Counted from the stretch's first letter, positions 44,338 to 54,221 are shown. The stretch is DNA of 64,000 bases from Pseudomonas sp. HAR-UPW-AIA-41 (GCF_002304225.1 NZ_NSLB01000003.1:62001-126000), one strand, 5' to 3'. Numbers and translations are program-made. Notes: generated from the letters alone by a model not told the origin.

Positions 44338-46245
44338 ATGAATCCTCTGCGCCGTCTCGCTGTCTTCCTGCTGCCGCTGCTGCTCGCCTGCACGGCTCCC
44401 GCCATGGCTCAGGAGGCGTCATCCGCCGCGGCCGCCAAGGCCCTGCATCTGCTGAGTTATCTGGCCGCGGATTACCCGGCCACCGTCTCGGCGGGTGAGA
44501 TCCGCGACGCCGGCGAGTACCGCGAGCAGCAGGAGTTTGCCAGACTCCTGCCGGCGCTGGTGCAGAGCCTGCCGGCCAGCACGGCTCAGGCCTCTCTGCT
44601 CACCGGTCTGGCGCAGCTGGGGCAGGCCATCGAGCAGCGTCAGGACGGCGCCGCGGTCAGCCTGCAGGCGCGCAGTCTGGCTCAGCAGCTGGCCAAGGCC
44701 TACGCGGTCAGCCAGAGCCCGGTTATCACCCCGGATGCCCGGCGCGGCGCCCAGCTGTTCGCCCAGCAGTGCAGCGTTTGCCACGGCGTTGGCGGTCAGG
44801 GTGATGGCCCGGCCAGCATCGGTATGCAGCCGGCACCGACCAACCTGACCAATACCGCGCGGCTGGATCAACTTAGCCTGTATGACCTGTTCAACACCCT
44901 GACACTGGGTGTGGACGGTACCGATATGGCCGCCTTCGCCGATCAGCTGGATGAGCGCCAGCGCTGGGATCTGGCCGTCTATGTTGCCAGCCTCAGCGTG
45001 CCGGCGGGTAGCCCCGCCCCGGCCTCGACATTCAGCCTGCAGCAGCTCAGCGGCCTGACGCCGGCGGCGATTGCGGCTAGCGAGGGAGCCGGGCAGGCCG
45101 CCGCCTTCCGTGCGGCGCGGGCACAGCCACAGTTGCCGCAGCGTTCCTCGACGCAACTGATCGAGTTCACCCGCGAGACCCTGCAGGCCAGCCTGAAGGC
45201 CTATCGCGAGGGTGCCAGCGAGCAGGCCTACGACCTGTCCGTGGCGGCCTATCTGGAAGGCTTCGAACTGGTCGAAGGGGCGCTGAACAATGTCGACCCG
45301 GCCCAGCGAAAACGCACCGAACAGGCCCTGATGGCCTACCGTCAGGCCCTGCAGGAGCAACTGCCGGCCAGCGAGGCCGAGGTGCGCCTGCAGGCGGCGG
45401 GCGAGCAGTTGCAGCGCTGTGTCGAGGTTCTCGGTAGCGATGGCCTGAGTCAGTCGCTGAGCTTCTTCTCCAGCCTGCTGATCCTGCTGCGCGAGGGGTT
45501 GGAGGCGATTCTGGTGCTGGCGGCCATCCTCGCCTTCCTCAACAAGACCGGTCAGCAGCATGCAACCCGCAGTGTGCACCTCGGCTGGGGCCTGGCGCTG
45601 GTCGCCGGCTTCGTCACCTGGGCGGTGGCGGCCCTGCTGCTGGACATCAGCGGCGCCCAGCGCGAGCTGCTGGAAGGCGGCACGGCGCTGTTCGCCAGTG
45701 TGATGCTGCTGTGGCTCGGGGTGTGGATGCATGGCCGGCGTCAGGCCGATGCCTGGCAGGCCTACCTGCGCCAGTCGATGCTGGGTAGTGGCGGTCGTTT
45801 CGGTTTCGCCCTGCTGGCCTTCATCGCGGTGTACCGCGAGCTGTTCGAGGTCATCCTGTTCTATGAAACCCTCTGGCTGCAGGCCGGCGCTGCGGGGCAG
45901 CCCTGGGTGATCGCCGGTGCGCTGGCTGCACTGGTGCTATTGCTCGGTCTGGCCTGGGTCATTCTGCGCGGCGCGGCGCGGCTGCCGCTGGGTGCCTTCT
46001 TCAGCGCCAATGCGCTGCTGATGTGCGCGCTGGCCGTGGTGTTCGCCGGGCATGGCGTGGCCGCCCTGCAGGAGGCCGGGCGCCTGCCGCTGGCGCCGGT
46101 GCCGTTCTTCGAACTGGACTGGCTGGGCGTGCATCCGGATGCCTACGGGCTGGCCGCGCAGGGGCTGGTGCTGGCCCTGATCGCGCTGTTCTACGGGCGT
46201 GACTGGTGGCGTAGCCGCCAGCTGCGCCCGGCCGTGGAGGGCTGA
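44338..46245 (+). CDS. Cytochrome c-FTR1 family iron permease fusion
   Basis: 635 residues. After a signal peptide (MNPLRRLAVFLLPLLLACTAPAMA), residues about 25-220 form a periplasmic region with a class I cytochrome c motif CSVCHG (Cys145, Cys148, His149). The C-terminal 260 residues are the seven-helix FTR1 permease with both iron-binding motifs, REGLE (385-389) and RELFE (500-504). It probably oxidises or handles ferrous iron with the haem domain and carries it across the inner membrane. ATG 44338 begins the signal peptide; an upstream frame from 44275 does not. No efeO/efeB genes are nearby. Confidence 0.92.
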   Translation: MNPLRRLAVFLLPLLLACTAPAMAQEASSAAAAKALHLLSYLAADYPATVSAGEIRDAGEYREQQEFARLLPALVQSLPASTAQASLLTGLAQLGQAIEQRQDGAAVSLQARSLAQQLAKAYAVSQSPVITPDARRGAQLFAQQCSVCHGVGGQGDGPASIGMQPAPTNLTNTARLDQLSLYDLFNTLTLGVDGTDMAAFADQLDERQRWDLAVYVASLSVPAGSPAPASTFSLQQLSGLTPAAIAASEGAGQAAAFRAARAQPQLPQRSSTQLIEFTRETLQASLKAYREGASEQAYDLSVAAYLEGFELVEGALNNVDPAQRKRTEQALMAYRQALQEQLPASEAEVRLQAAGEQLQRCVEVLGSDGLSQSLSFFSSLLILLREGLEAILVLAAILAFLNKTGQQHATRSVHLGWGLALVAGFVTWAVAALLLDISGAQRELLEGGTALFASVMLLWLGVWMHGRRQADAWQAYLRQSMLGSGGRFGFALLAFIAVYRELFEVILFYETLWLQAGAAGQPWVIAGALAALVLLLGLAWVILRGAARLPLGAFFSANALLMCALAVVFAGHGVAALQEAGRLPLAPVPFFELDWLGVHPDAYGLAAQGLVLALIALFYGRDWWRSRQLRPAVEG

Positions 46246-46248
46246 CCG

Positions 46249-46698
46249 GTGCGGGTGTGGATCGATGCCGATGCCTGCCCGCGTCTGGCCCGTGATCAGG
46301 TGGTCAAGTTCGCCCTCAAGCGGGGGTTCGAGGTGGTGCTGGTGGCGGGGCAGGCCGTGGCACGGCCCAACTTCGCCTGCGTCCGGCTGATCGTGGTGCC
46401 CAGCGGCCCGGATGCGGCCGACGACCATCTGGTCGAACACGCCGAGCCCGGCGATCTGGTGATCTGCAGCGATGTGCCGCTGGCCGACCGTCTGGTGAAG
46501 AAGGGTGTGGCCGCCCTCGATCCCCGTGGCCGCGAGTTCGACGAGCGCAACATGGGCGAGCGGCTTGCGGTGCGTAATCTGTTTACCGACCTGCGCGAAC
46601 AGGGGCAGGTGGGTGGCGGTCAGGCGGCCTGTGGCGAGAAGGACCGTCAGGCCTTTGCCAATGCGCTCGACCGTCTGCTGACCCGCCTTTTGCGCTAA
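46249..46698 (+). CDS. YaiI/YqxD family (UPF0178, DUF188) protein
   Basis: 149 residues starting with GTG. VWIDADACPR, then VPSGPDAADDHLVEHAEPGDLVICSDVPLADR and GREFDERNMGERLAVRNL are the family signature of a PIN-like fold. Function not established. It starts three bases after the FTR1 gene's stop and overlaps the convergent thioesterase gene by four bases. Confidence 0.92.
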   Translation: MRVWIDADACPRLARDQVVKFALKRGFEVVLVAGQAVARPNFACVRLIVVPSGPDAADDHLVEHAEPGDLVICSDVPLADRLVKKGVAALDPRGREFDERNMGERLAVRNLFTDLREQGQVGGGQAACGEKDRQAFANALDRLLTRLLR

Positions 46699-47165
46699 CC
46701 CGTCAGATAGGTGCCGGTACCGACGGCGACCAGGGTGCCGTCTTCGCTGTGCAGCTCGCTGCGTACCACCGCCACCTTGTTGCCGGAACGCAGCAGCACG
46801 GCGGTGGCGGTGAAACGCTGGCCGCGGCCGGGGCGCAGGTAGTCGACGCGCAGGTCGATGGTACCGAGCTTGGACAGCCGCGTCATGCGCTCCTGACTGG
46901 ACAGGTGCTGGTGCTTGTCGAAGGCACCGATCAGCGCCATGGCGCCGCCGCAGACATCCAGCAGGGTCGAGATCACCCCGCCGTGGAGAATGCCCTGGAC
47001 GAAGTTGCCGATCAGCTCGGGCTTCATCGGCAGGTGCATGGTGACCCGTTCGGCACTCAGCTCATCCAGCTCGATGCCCAGCAGCCGGTTGAACGGAATG
47101 CGCTCGAAGAAGCTGGCGACAGCCGCGCGCAGCTCGTCGGTGAGAACGAAGGGGGGATGGCTCAT
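46695..47165 (-). CDS. Hotdog-fold acyl-CoA thioesterase (YigI/PaaI-like)
   Basis: 156 residues starting MSHPPFVLTDELRAAVASFFERIP. The hotdog core is GILHGGVISTLLDVCGGAMAL, with the catalytic-region His in LHGG and Asp in LLDV, followed by DLRVDYLRPGRGQRF. GGAG lies seven bases before the start; a longer frame to 47198 lacks one. It is of the medium-chain thioesterase type; substrate unknown. Confidence 0.9.
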   Translation of the reverse strand: MSHPPFVLTDELRAAVASFFERIPFNRLLGIELDELSAERVTMHLPMKPELIGNFVQGILHGGVISTLLDVCGGAMALIGAFDKHQHLSSQERMTRLSKLGTIDLRVDYLRPGRGQRFTATAVLLRSGNKVAVVRSELHSEDGTLVAVGTGTYLTG

Positions 47166-47287
47166 GACGCGGCTCCGGATCCGTGGACGGTTCTGCACGC
47201 TGCCGCAATTGCCTGCTGGCGACCAGAGGCGCGGCGCTTGTGCCCGCGACTCTGGCCGGATGGCGGCAGGATTTTCCCGCGCCGGGC

Positions 47288-47953
47288 TCAGCCCGGGGTG
47301 TGGCTGAGTTCCAGCACGGCATCGACCAGCTTGTTGATGCCGGCCGCCGCCTGGCTGATCGACTGGGCCAGCATGTAGGCCGGGGTGGTGACCAGCTTGT
47401 GCTGGGTGTCGATGACGATGTCATCCACGGCGCATTCGGCATGCACGGCGCCCATGGCTGTCATGGCCTGGGCGGTTTCGTGGTCGGTGCCGATGGTGCA
47501 GGTGACGCCGGCGCCGAAGATCCTGGCTGCCAGTGCCGGGGCGATGCAGATCAGGCCGACCGGCTTGCCGGCCTTGACGAAGGCCTGGGTGGCGGCCAGT
47601 ACATCGGGCTGCACCGTGCAGCGTGCGCCGAGCAGAGCGAAGTCGGAGAGGTTCTTGGCCACGCCGAAGCCGCCCGGCAGGATCACCGCGTCGAAATCGG
47701 CGACGTGCAGCTCGTGCAGGTCCTTGATGTTGCCGCGGGCGATGCGCGCCGACTCTTCCAGCACGTTGCGCTGCTGGTCCATCTCGTCGCCGCGGTAGTG
47801 GTCGATCACATGCATCTGCGGGATGTTCGGGGCAAAGCACTGCACCTGGGCGCCACGTTGATCGAGGCGCAGCAGGGTGAGCACGCTTTCGTGGATTTCG
47901 GCGCCGTCATATACGCCGCAACCGGAGAGGATCACCGCGACTTTCTGCTTCAT
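47288..47953 (-). CDS. elbB: ElbB, isoprenoid biosynthesis glyoxalase-like protein
   Basis: 221 residues of the DJ-1/PfpI class I glutamine-amidotransferase fold. VILSGCGVYDGAEIHE, then VILPGGFGVAKNLSDFA, and the nucleophile Cys in GLICIAPALA are typical of ElbB/YhbL. The E. coli protein has weak glyoxalase activity and is linked to isoprenoid supply. It is divergent from the sterol-desaturase-like gene. Confidence 0.94.
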   Translation of the reverse strand: MKQKVAVILSGCGVYDGAEIHESVLTLLRLDQRGAQVQCFAPNIPQMHVIDHYRGDEMDQQRNVLEESARIARGNIKDLHELHVADFDAVILPGGFGVAKNLSDFALLGARCTVQPDVLAATQAFVKAGKPVGLICIAPALAARIFGAGVTCTIGTDHETAQAMTAMGAVHAECAVDDIVIDTQHKLVTTPAYMLAQSISQAAAGINKLVDAVLELSHTPG

Positions 47954-48153
47954 TGCTAACTCCTGAATTCAGCGGCCCGCAGGCCATGGCTTATGGCATC
48001 CGTTTTACCCGCTGGCGGGGGCAGGCGTCGAGTCTGAGTTTGTCGCCAAATGCCGCTCGACCTGTCATCCGCCGCTGCCTGTACCTTGTGGCCGGGCGAC
48101 TAGGATGAACAGGAAGCCCTTGAGTGGGTATGGCATTGAGGCATGGCGGCGGT

Positions 48154-49392
48154 ATGAATTACGTTCTGTATGCGATTCCCTTCTTCTTTCTGCTGATTGC
48201 GCTGGAGCTGGTCGTCGATCATTGGCGCGGTGTGCGCACCTATCGCCTGGCGGATGCGATCAACAGTCTCAGCGCCGGCGTGCTGTCCCAGGCCCTGGGC
48301 CTGCTGACCAAGGCGCTGGGCATTCTGGTGTACGCGGTGGCGTTCGAGCAGCTGGCGCTGTTCCGGCTGGATGCCAATGAACTCTGGGTGTGGCTGCTGG
48401 CGTTCGTCTTCTACGACTTCTGCTACTACTGGAACCACCGCATCGGCCACGAGCGCAATGTGTTCTGGGCGTCCCACGTGGTGCATCACCAGAGCGAGGA
48501 GTACAACCTCTCCACCGCCCTGCGCCAGACCAGCACCGGCTTCCTGTTGAGCTGGATCTTCTACCTGCCCATGGCGCTGGCCGGCGTGCCGCCGCTGGTG
48601 TTCCTCACGGTGGCGGCGCTGAACCTGCTCTACCAGTTCTGGGTGCATACGCGGCATATCCCCAAGCTCGGCTGGTTCGAGTGGGTCTTCGTTTCACCCT
48701 CCAATCACCGTGTGCACCACGCGCAGAATCCGGTCTACATGGACCGCAACTACGGCGGCGTATTCATCATCTGGGACCGGCTGTTCGGCACCTTCCAGGA
48801 AGAACTGGACGAAGAGCCGGTTATCTTCGGTGTGACCACGCCGCTGGCCAGCTGGAACCCGCTGTGGGCCAATGTGCAGTTCTATGTGCAGCTGTGGCGT
48901 GATGCCGTGCGGGCCGGCTCCTGGTGGGACAAGCTGCGCATCTGGTTCATGCCCACCGGCTGGCGCCCGGCCGATGTGGCGGCGCAGTACCCGCTGGCCA
49001 AGCCCGATCTGGCCAGCTTCCGCAAGTTCGAGGTGCCGCTGGGGCGCGGCCGCCAGTGCTATGCCGCGTTGCAGTTCGCCGTCTATGTGCTGGGTACCAC
49101 GGGCCTGCTGATGCAGGCGCCGCAGGCGTCTTATGCGGCCCTGATGATCGGCTGTGGCTGGGTAGCCTACGGGCTGTATGCCATCGGCATGTGGCTGGAG
49201 AACCGGCCCAGCGCGACTGCACTGGAGTGGCTGCGCCTGTTGCTCAATGCGCCGTTGCTGGCAGCGGCGCTGGCGCTTGGCCTGGTGCCGGCGGGCGTGG
49301 CCGTCTGGCCGTGGCTGGCCGGTTACAGCCTGCTCAGCGCTGCCGGCCTGCTGTGGCTGAGTCGCGAGCCGGCGGAGGGGGTTGCAGCCTGA
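48154..49392 (+). CDS. Sterol desaturase/fatty acid hydroxylase family membrane protein
   Basis: 412 residues. The di-iron histidine boxes are NHRIGHE, HVVHHQSEEYN and SNHRVHHAQNP, in the correct order in the first 200 residues, among four membrane helices. The C-terminal 150 residues add further helices. It probably hydroxylates or desaturates a lipid, as the alkylglycerol monooxygenase-like members do. The start is uncertain: ATG 48154 begins the first helix, and ATG 48142 or GTG 48124 are also open. Confidence 0.88.
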   Translation: MNYVLYAIPFFFLLIALELVVDHWRGVRTYRLADAINSLSAGVLSQALGLLTKALGILVYAVAFEQLALFRLDANELWVWLLAFVFYDFCYYWNHRIGHERNVFWASHVVHHQSEEYNLSTALRQTSTGFLLSWIFYLPMALAGVPPLVFLTVAALNLLYQFWVHTRHIPKLGWFEWVFVSPSNHRVHHAQNPVYMDRNYGGVFIIWDRLFGTFQEELDEEPVIFGVTTPLASWNPLWANVQFYVQLWRDAVRAGSWWDKLRIWFMPTGWRPADVAAQYPLAKPDLASFRKFEVPLGRGRQCYAALQFAVYVLGTTGLLMQAPQASYAALMIGCGWVAYGLYAIGMWLENRPSATALEWLRLLLNAPLLAAALALGLVPAGVAVWPWLAGYSLLSAAGLLWLSREPAEGVAA

Positions 49393-49393
49393 C

Positions 49394-50884
49394 TCAGCCG
49401 CTGAAGCGGCTGGTCAGTACCTGCAGGCGTTGCGCCAGGGCGTTGAGTTCGCGGCTGTCCTGTTCCAGTTCGCTGGCGTCCAGAGCGGCCTGCTCGGCGA
49501 CCTGCTGCACGCCTTGCAGGTGCTGCTGCACTTCGCTGGCCACGGCTGATTGCTCGTGGGTGGCCGCGGCGATCAGCTCGTTCATGCGGGTGATGCTGGC
49601 GATCTCCTCGGCGGCATTGGCCAGCAGACTTGCCGTGCTCTGGGTTTCGCCGACGCAGCGGGTCACGCTCTGGCGGCTCTGCTGCATGGCGCTGGCGGCC
49701 TGGCGGCTGCCCTGCTGCAGGCGGCCGATGATGTCCTGAATTTCCGCCGTCGAGCTGGCGGTCTTCTGTGCCAGATTGCGTACCTCGTCGGCCACCACGG
49801 CAAAGCCACGGCCCTGTTCTCCGGCGCGGGCAGCCTCGATGGCGGCGTTGAGGGCCAGTAGGTTGGTCTGTTCGGCAATGGCGCGGATCACGTCCAGTAC
49901 CTTGCCGATCTGCTCCGACTGGCTGGCCAGCGACTGCACTTCCTGATCGGTGCCGTCGATGTGCTGGGCCAGGCGCTCGATTTCACCGTTGGCCACGCCC
50001 AGCGCCTGATTGCCCTGACTGGCGCGCTGATTGGCCTGCTGGGCGTTCTGTGCGGCACTGTCGGCATGCTGGGCAACTTCGCTGACGGCACTGCTCATCT
50101 GCTGCATGGCGGTGGAGATGTAGGCCGCTTCGTTCTGCTGGCGCTGGCTGCCCTGGCTGAGGTCCTGGGTCGCGCTGGCAACCCGGGCGCCCATCTGGGT
50201 GAGCTGGCTGGCACCCTGCTGTACCTGGCTGACCAGTTGCGCCAGCTGGTCGAGGAAGGCATTGAAGCGCTTGGCCACGGTGCCCTGCTCACGGCAGCGT
50301 GGCTGCAGCGAGACCTTGCCGTCGTCGCTGAGCAGGTTGCCCACGGTATCGAGCAGGTCCGAACTTTCCGCGGCTTCGCGCTGCCCCTGCAGAGCGAGGT
50401 AGATGAGGATCGCGCTTTCCACCACCACATACAGGGCATGCAGGAAGATGATGCCCCAGCTGCCATTGCTGACCACATAAACGCCGCTGCCCTGTTGTTG
50501 CAGGGAGAAGAACAGCAGGTGATGCACGGCGATCACCGCCGCGGCGGTGACGATCGGCAGCCAGTCACGGTACACGGTGAGGAAGGCAAGTATGACAAAG
50601 ATGCCGAAGTGCATCTCGGTCATGCCGTGGTTCTGGTTGATGTGCAGCGCGTTCATGACCATGAAGGCGGCGCCCATGCAGGCGCGCAGCAGGCGCTGGC
50701 CCGGAATCAGGGCATAGAGCACGCTCATGGCCAGGGCGGTGCCACCGCCGATCACCAGTGCCTGGCCCCAGCTGTCGCTCAGACTGGCGAGAATCAGGGC
50801 ATAGAGAAACAGCAGCCAGACGACGCCGAGCATCAGCTGGTCGGCTTTTCGATAGAGCTTGTCCATACGACTGGAAAGGGTCAT
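49394..50884 (-). CDS. Methyl-accepting chemotaxis protein without a periplasmic sensor domain
   Basis: 496 residues. The first 180 are five or six membrane helices with short loops ([48 protein letters not shown]), rich in His; there is no large periplasmic domain. A short HAMP-like linker follows and then the standard MCP signalling domain with the tip [24 protein letters not shown]. It probably senses something in or near the membrane; no cognate che genes are nearby. Convergent with the sterol-desaturase-like gene. Confidence 0.92.
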   Translation of the reverse strand: MTLSSRMDKLYRKADQLMLGVVWLLFLYALILASLSDSWGQALVIGGGTALAMSVLYALIPGQRLLRACMGAAFMVMNALHINQNHGMTEMHFGIFVILAFLTVYRDWLPIVTAAAVIAVHHLLFFSLQQQGSGVYVVSNGSWGIIFLHALYVVVESAILIYLALQGQREAAESSDLLDTVGNLLSDDGKVSLQPRCREQGTVAKRFNAFLDQLAQLVSQVQQGASQLTQMGARVASATQDLSQGSQRQQNEAAYISTAMQQMSSAVSEVAQHADSAAQNAQQANQRASQGNQALGVANGEIERLAQHIDGTDQEVQSLASQSEQIGKVLDVIRAIAEQTNLLALNAAIEAARAGEQGRGFAVVADEVRNLAQKTASSTAEIQDIIGRLQQGSRQAASAMQQSRQSVTRCVGETQSTASLLANAAEEIASITRMNELIAAATHEQSAVASEVQQHLQGVQQVAEQAALDASELEQDSRELNALAQRLQVLTSRFSG

Positions 50885-50982
50885 GGCGTACCTCGTGCGA
50901 CGTGGGGAGCGGGCAGCAGAGTATCGGCAGGCAGCCCGTTCGCTTTACCGGATCAGCCTTTAGTCTAGGCGCTGCTGCAGCT

Positions 50983-51549
50983 TCAGTCGTTCTGCCAGTC
51001 GCAGAAACAGCCCACCGCCAGGTTGTTTGACGCCTGCACCGGGCGGTCGGCGAGCAGGGCTTCGAGGATCGGCTCGATGAAGCTGTTGCTGGAGGTGCAC
51101 ACCGCCCCCGAGCTGTAGGGGCCGAAGTAGGCCAGACGCCCCTGCTTGTCCCAGATGGCCACGGCCGGGCTGGCCGGCAACTGCTCGCTGCCGGGTAGCG
51201 TTGCCAGTGCCTGCAGGCCCTTGAGCGGTGCCGGCAGTTCACCCTGAGTACCGGGTTTGCGCACGCTGTAGAAGTCCACGCCGTGTTCGCCAAAGCGCGC
51301 CAGCAGTTCGCCCAGATGCTGCTGGTTGCCCACATTGCACGGGCAGGCCGGGTCCCAGAAATGCACCAGGCGCACCGGGCCGGGGCCGCGCAGCTCTCCG
51401 GGCAGTTGCAGCAGGCTGCCGTCGAACAGCGCTGTCTGTTCGGTGAAGGGGCGGATGTAACGGGCCTGATACCACCAGAAGGCAGCCGCCATCAGACCGA
51501 CCCAGAGCAGGGCGAGCAGGCAGGCGAGCAGGGTTTTGCGGCGGGGCAT
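50983..51549 (-). CDS. DUF6436-like, membrane-anchored thioredoxin-fold protein
   Basis: 188 residues. One N-terminal helix (LLACLLALLWVGLMAAAFWWY) anchors a periplasmic domain with VRLVHFWDPACPCNVGN, a thioredoxin-like strand with a CPC rather than CxxC pair, then LPASPAVAIWDKQGRLAYFGPY. Near the end it has AVGCFCDWQN, a second Cys pair. It is probably a redox or metal-handling protein; partner unknown. Confidence 0.78.
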   Translation of the reverse strand: MPRRKTLLACLLALLWVGLMAAAFWWYQARYIRPFTEQTALFDGSLLQLPGELRGPGPVRLVHFWDPACPCNVGNQQHLGELLARFGEHGVDFYSVRKPGTQGELPAPLKGLQALATLPGSEQLPASPAVAIWDKQGRLAYFGPYSSGAVCTSSNSFIEPILEALLADRPVQASNNLAVGCFCDWQND

Positions 51550-51651
51550 GCGCGGGTCGTCGTCGGTGGCAGGCTTTGAGGTGCGCTAGCTTGCCACGGG
51601 CGGCGTCGCAGCAGAATATCGGTAGTCATCTTTGTTGCTGGCGATGCGTTC

Positions 51652-52614
51652 ATGCCCAGTTTCTCGACAACCGGTTTTTCCCTGCCTGCCGCCGGGCCGT
51701 TCCAGCCCGAGCGGCTGCAGGCAGCCCTGCGCCCGGTGCTCGGCAGTGACGAGTCCAGCCAGGGGTTACAGGCCTACCGGGCGTTTTATGGCCTGCCGGA
51801 CACTTTCGAACATCGTCTCGGCCGGATGTCGGTGGGTGGCTACGAGCTGGCTGCCCAGCTGTGGTTGCCGGAGAAACCCCGCGCCACGCTGATACTCCTG
51901 CACGGCTATTACGACCATCTCGGCCTTTACGGCCATCTGCTGCGCTGGGCACTGGATATGGGCTTTGCCGTGCTGGGCTGCGACTTGCCGGGGCATGGCC
52001 TGTCCAGTGGCGCGCGGGCCAGCATCGGCGAGTTCGCCGAATACCAGACGGTGCTCGACGGGCTGTTCATTCAGGCTGCCGAGCTGCAGCTGCCGGCGCC
52101 CTGGCATCTGGCCGGGCAAAGCACCGGCGGAGCGATTCTGCTGGATTACCTGCTGACCGGTGCGCCACGCCCGGAGGAAGGACAGGCCCTGCTGTTCGCC
52201 CCGCTGGTGCGGCCGCGCGCCTGGCGCTGGTCGCTACTCAGCTACCGTTTGATGCGACCTTTTGCCGAGTCCATCCCGCGGCGTTTCTACGCCAATTCCC
52301 ATGATGCCGAGTTCATTGATTTCGTGCAGAACCGCGACCCCCTGCAGCCGCAGCATCTGCCGACCGCGTGGGTCGGCGCGCTGTCACGCTGGATTCCGCA
52401 TATCGAGGCGGCGCCACGCAGCGAGCGGCGGCCTCTGGTGGTGCAGGGTCAGGGCGACATGACGGTGGACTGGCGGCATAACCTGAGCGTGCTGCAGGCC
52501 AAGTTCGATCAGCCCGAACTGATCATCCTGCCCGAAGCGCGTCATCATCTGGTCAACGAGCGTGCCGACCTGCGCCGTTACTACTTCGATCGCCTGAGTC
52601 AGCGGCTCGCTTAG
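51652..52614 (+). CDS. Alpha/beta hydrolase of the monoacylglycerol lipase/lysophospholipase type
   Basis: 320 residues, no signal peptide. LLHGYYDHLGLYGHLLRWAL gives the oxyanion hole, GQSTGGA the nucleophile elbow (Ser157), and the final ARHHLVNE the catalytic His, the pattern of the hydrolase_4 family. CDLPGHGLSSG is also typical. A hairpin repeat begins within one base of its stop codon. Confidence 0.9.
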   Translation: MPSFSTTGFSLPAAGPFQPERLQAALRPVLGSDESSQGLQAYRAFYGLPDTFEHRLGRMSVGGYELAAQLWLPEKPRATLILLHGYYDHLGLYGHLLRWALDMGFAVLGCDLPGHGLSSGARASIGEFAEYQTVLDGLFIQAAELQLPAPWHLAGQSTGGAILLDYLLTGAPRPEEGQALLFAPLVRPRAWRWSLLSYRLMRPFAESIPRRFYANSHDAEFIDFVQNRDPLQPQHLPTAWVGALSRWIPHIEAAPRSERRPLVVQGQGDMTVDWRHNLSVLQAKFDQPELIILPEARHHLVNERADLRRYYFDRLSQRLA

Positions 52615-52756
52615 AGTCTGTTCAAAGTCTCGCGAGCTAGAGTCAAGCAAGGCGAAATTGGGCGAAGAAGCGCAGTTTACGAGCGGTAAATGAGCATTCT
52701 GAGCCCGATTTCAACGCAGCATGGCCGACGCGCAGCAGCCTTTGAGCAGGCTCTTA
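52613..52756 (-). repeat. Intergenic hairpin repeat, copy 2, between two convergent gene ends
   Basis: Reverse-oriented copy of the unit at 44086-44224. About 125 bases of the core align with roughly six differences. The ends TAGAGTCTGTTCAAAG and CTTTGAGCAGGCTCTT are near-inverted. It fills the gap exactly: it begins in the lipase gene's TAG and ends in the DUF2059 gene's TAA. Confidence 0.92.
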
Positions 52757-53500
52757 GAGCCCGGCCGACTGCACCGGCCCCTGCAGAGCGGCCTTCACCG
52801 CAGCCAGGGCGGCGCGGTAGTAGTCGCGGCCGGCGGGGGACTGGGCGAAGCTGACGAACTCTTCCAGTTCGGCGTCGGACAGCTGGCGATAGACATACAG
52901 CAGGGTGTTGTCCAGATCACCGTCGATCTGCGCCTGCAGATGCTGGCGCTGGGCATCGAGCATGCCCTGAGCCTGGTCGGCGCCGAGCAGACCGGGGAGC
53001 ATCTGGCTGAGGCTGTCGGCGGCGACACCGGCCAGCGCCAGGCTGACCTCGGCGCCGGCCTGGCTGGCCGGCAGCGCCTGCGCCAGGTGGCGGATCTGCA
53101 GGCGGCGGGTGGCGTCGGCCTCGATGCGTGGCAGACCCTGGCTGTGCTTGGCCAACTGGTCTTTACGGGTGGCCTGCACCTCGGCGGCGATGACCTTGCG
53201 CCCGGTGGCGGACTGGAAGAAGGTCAGCGCCGGCTTTGGATCATCGAGGTTGCTGCGCAGAGCGGCCTCGGCGCGCTGCTCCATGCCCTCGGCTGCAAAA
53301 CGGCGGTTGCTGTTGTTCAGCAGGGTTTCATACAGGGCCGGCGGCAGGCTCGTCTGGTAGCGTTGCTGGGCGGCCTGCAGGGCGTCGCTGAAGTGGCTGC
53401 GCTGCTTGGGCCAGCCAGCCGTCTGATACAGCTCTTGCAGCGTATCGGCGAAGGCGGGCAGGGAAAGCAGGGTCAGTACAAACAGCAAACAGGGTCGCAT
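52754..53500 (-). CDS. DUF2059 domain-containing exported protein
   Basis: 248 residues with a signal peptide (MRPCLLFVLTLLSLPAFA-DT). The C-terminal domain LLYVYRQLSDAELEEFVSFAQSPAGRDYY is the DUF2059 signature. Function unknown; probably periplasmic. ATG 53500 has GGAG five bases upstream; a GTG six bases further lies inside that site. Confidence 0.88.
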   Translation of the reverse strand: MRPCLLFVLTLLSLPAFADTLQELYQTAGWPKQRSHFSDALQAAQQRYQTSLPPALYETLLNNSNRRFAAEGMEQRAEAALRSNLDDPKPALTFFQSATGRKVIAAEVQATRKDQLAKHSQGLPRIEADATRRLQIRHLAQALPASQAGAEVSLALAGVAADSLSQMLPGLLGADQAQGMLDAQRQHLQAQIDGDLDNTLLYVYRQLSDAELEEFVSFAQSPAGRDYYRAALAAVKAALQGPVQSAGL

Positions 53501-53600
53501 GGTCACTCCGTCTTTAGGTGCCGTCCTGGCCGGCGCGGGTATTGTCTGGCGCGGGTGCCCGGCTTGTCGAGGCCGAGCGGCAAACAGGTAGAATTAGGTT

Positions 53601-54221
53601 ATGGACACTTTCAGCGCATCCCAGTTGCAACAGATCTGCGACGACTTGGCCGGCCCCGGCTGGTCGCTGCAGCCCATGGCCTTGAGCGTCGACTTTGCCC
53701 GGGAGCTGGCGGCCGAGTGCCGCCGTCGGGCCGGGCAGGGCGCATTGAAGGCCGCTGGCGTCGGCCGGGCCGGTGGTGCTCAGGTACAGGAAGGCATCCG
53801 CGGCGATGCCATCCAGTGGCTGGAGCCTGGCCAGGCGGCGGTCAGCGACCGCTATCTGGCCCTGATGGACAGCTTGCGCGGCGAGTTGAACCGGCAGCTC
53901 TATCTGGGGCTGGAGGACTTCGAGTGCCATTTTGCCCTGTATGAGCCCGGCGCCTTCTATCAGAAGCATGTGGATCGTTTTCGCGACGATGACCGGCGTG
54001 CGGTGTCGGCCGTGCTCTACCTCAACGAAGCCTGGCTGGCGGAAGAGGGTGGTGCGCTGCGACTGTATCCCGAAGGCGCTGAGCCACAGGATGTGCTGCC
54101 GCAGCTGGGCACGCTGGCAGTGTTCCTGTCCGCCAACCTGCCCCACGAAGTGCTGCCGGCGACCCGTGAACGGCTGTCGCTGACCGGCTGGTTCCGCCGC
54201 CGCGGACAGGCACCGTTCTAG
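53601..54221 (+). CDS. 2-oxoglutarate/Fe(II) oxygenase, bacterial prolyl-hydroxylase (PPHD)-like
   Basis: 206 residues. The iron ligands are His123 and Asp125 (YQKHVDRF) and His182 (ANLPHEVLPATRERLSLTGWF), with Arg191 the probable 2-oxoglutarate ligand; ALYEPGAFYQ and AVLYLNEAWLAEEGGALRLY are family stretches. The set closely resembles the Pseudomonas prolyl hydroxylase that modifies elongation factor Tu, and that is the probable function. It is convergent with the DUF6160-like gene, one base apart. Confidence 0.87.
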   Translation: MDTFSASQLQQICDDLAGPGWSLQPMALSVDFARELAAECRRRAGQGALKAAGVGRAGGAQVQEGIRGDAIQWLEPGQAAVSDRYLALMDSLRGELNRQLYLGLEDFECHFALYEPGAFYQKHVDRFRDDDRRAVSAVLYLNEAWLAEEGGALRLYPEGAEPQDVLPQLGTLAVFLSANLPHEVLPATRERLSLTGWFRRRGQAPF

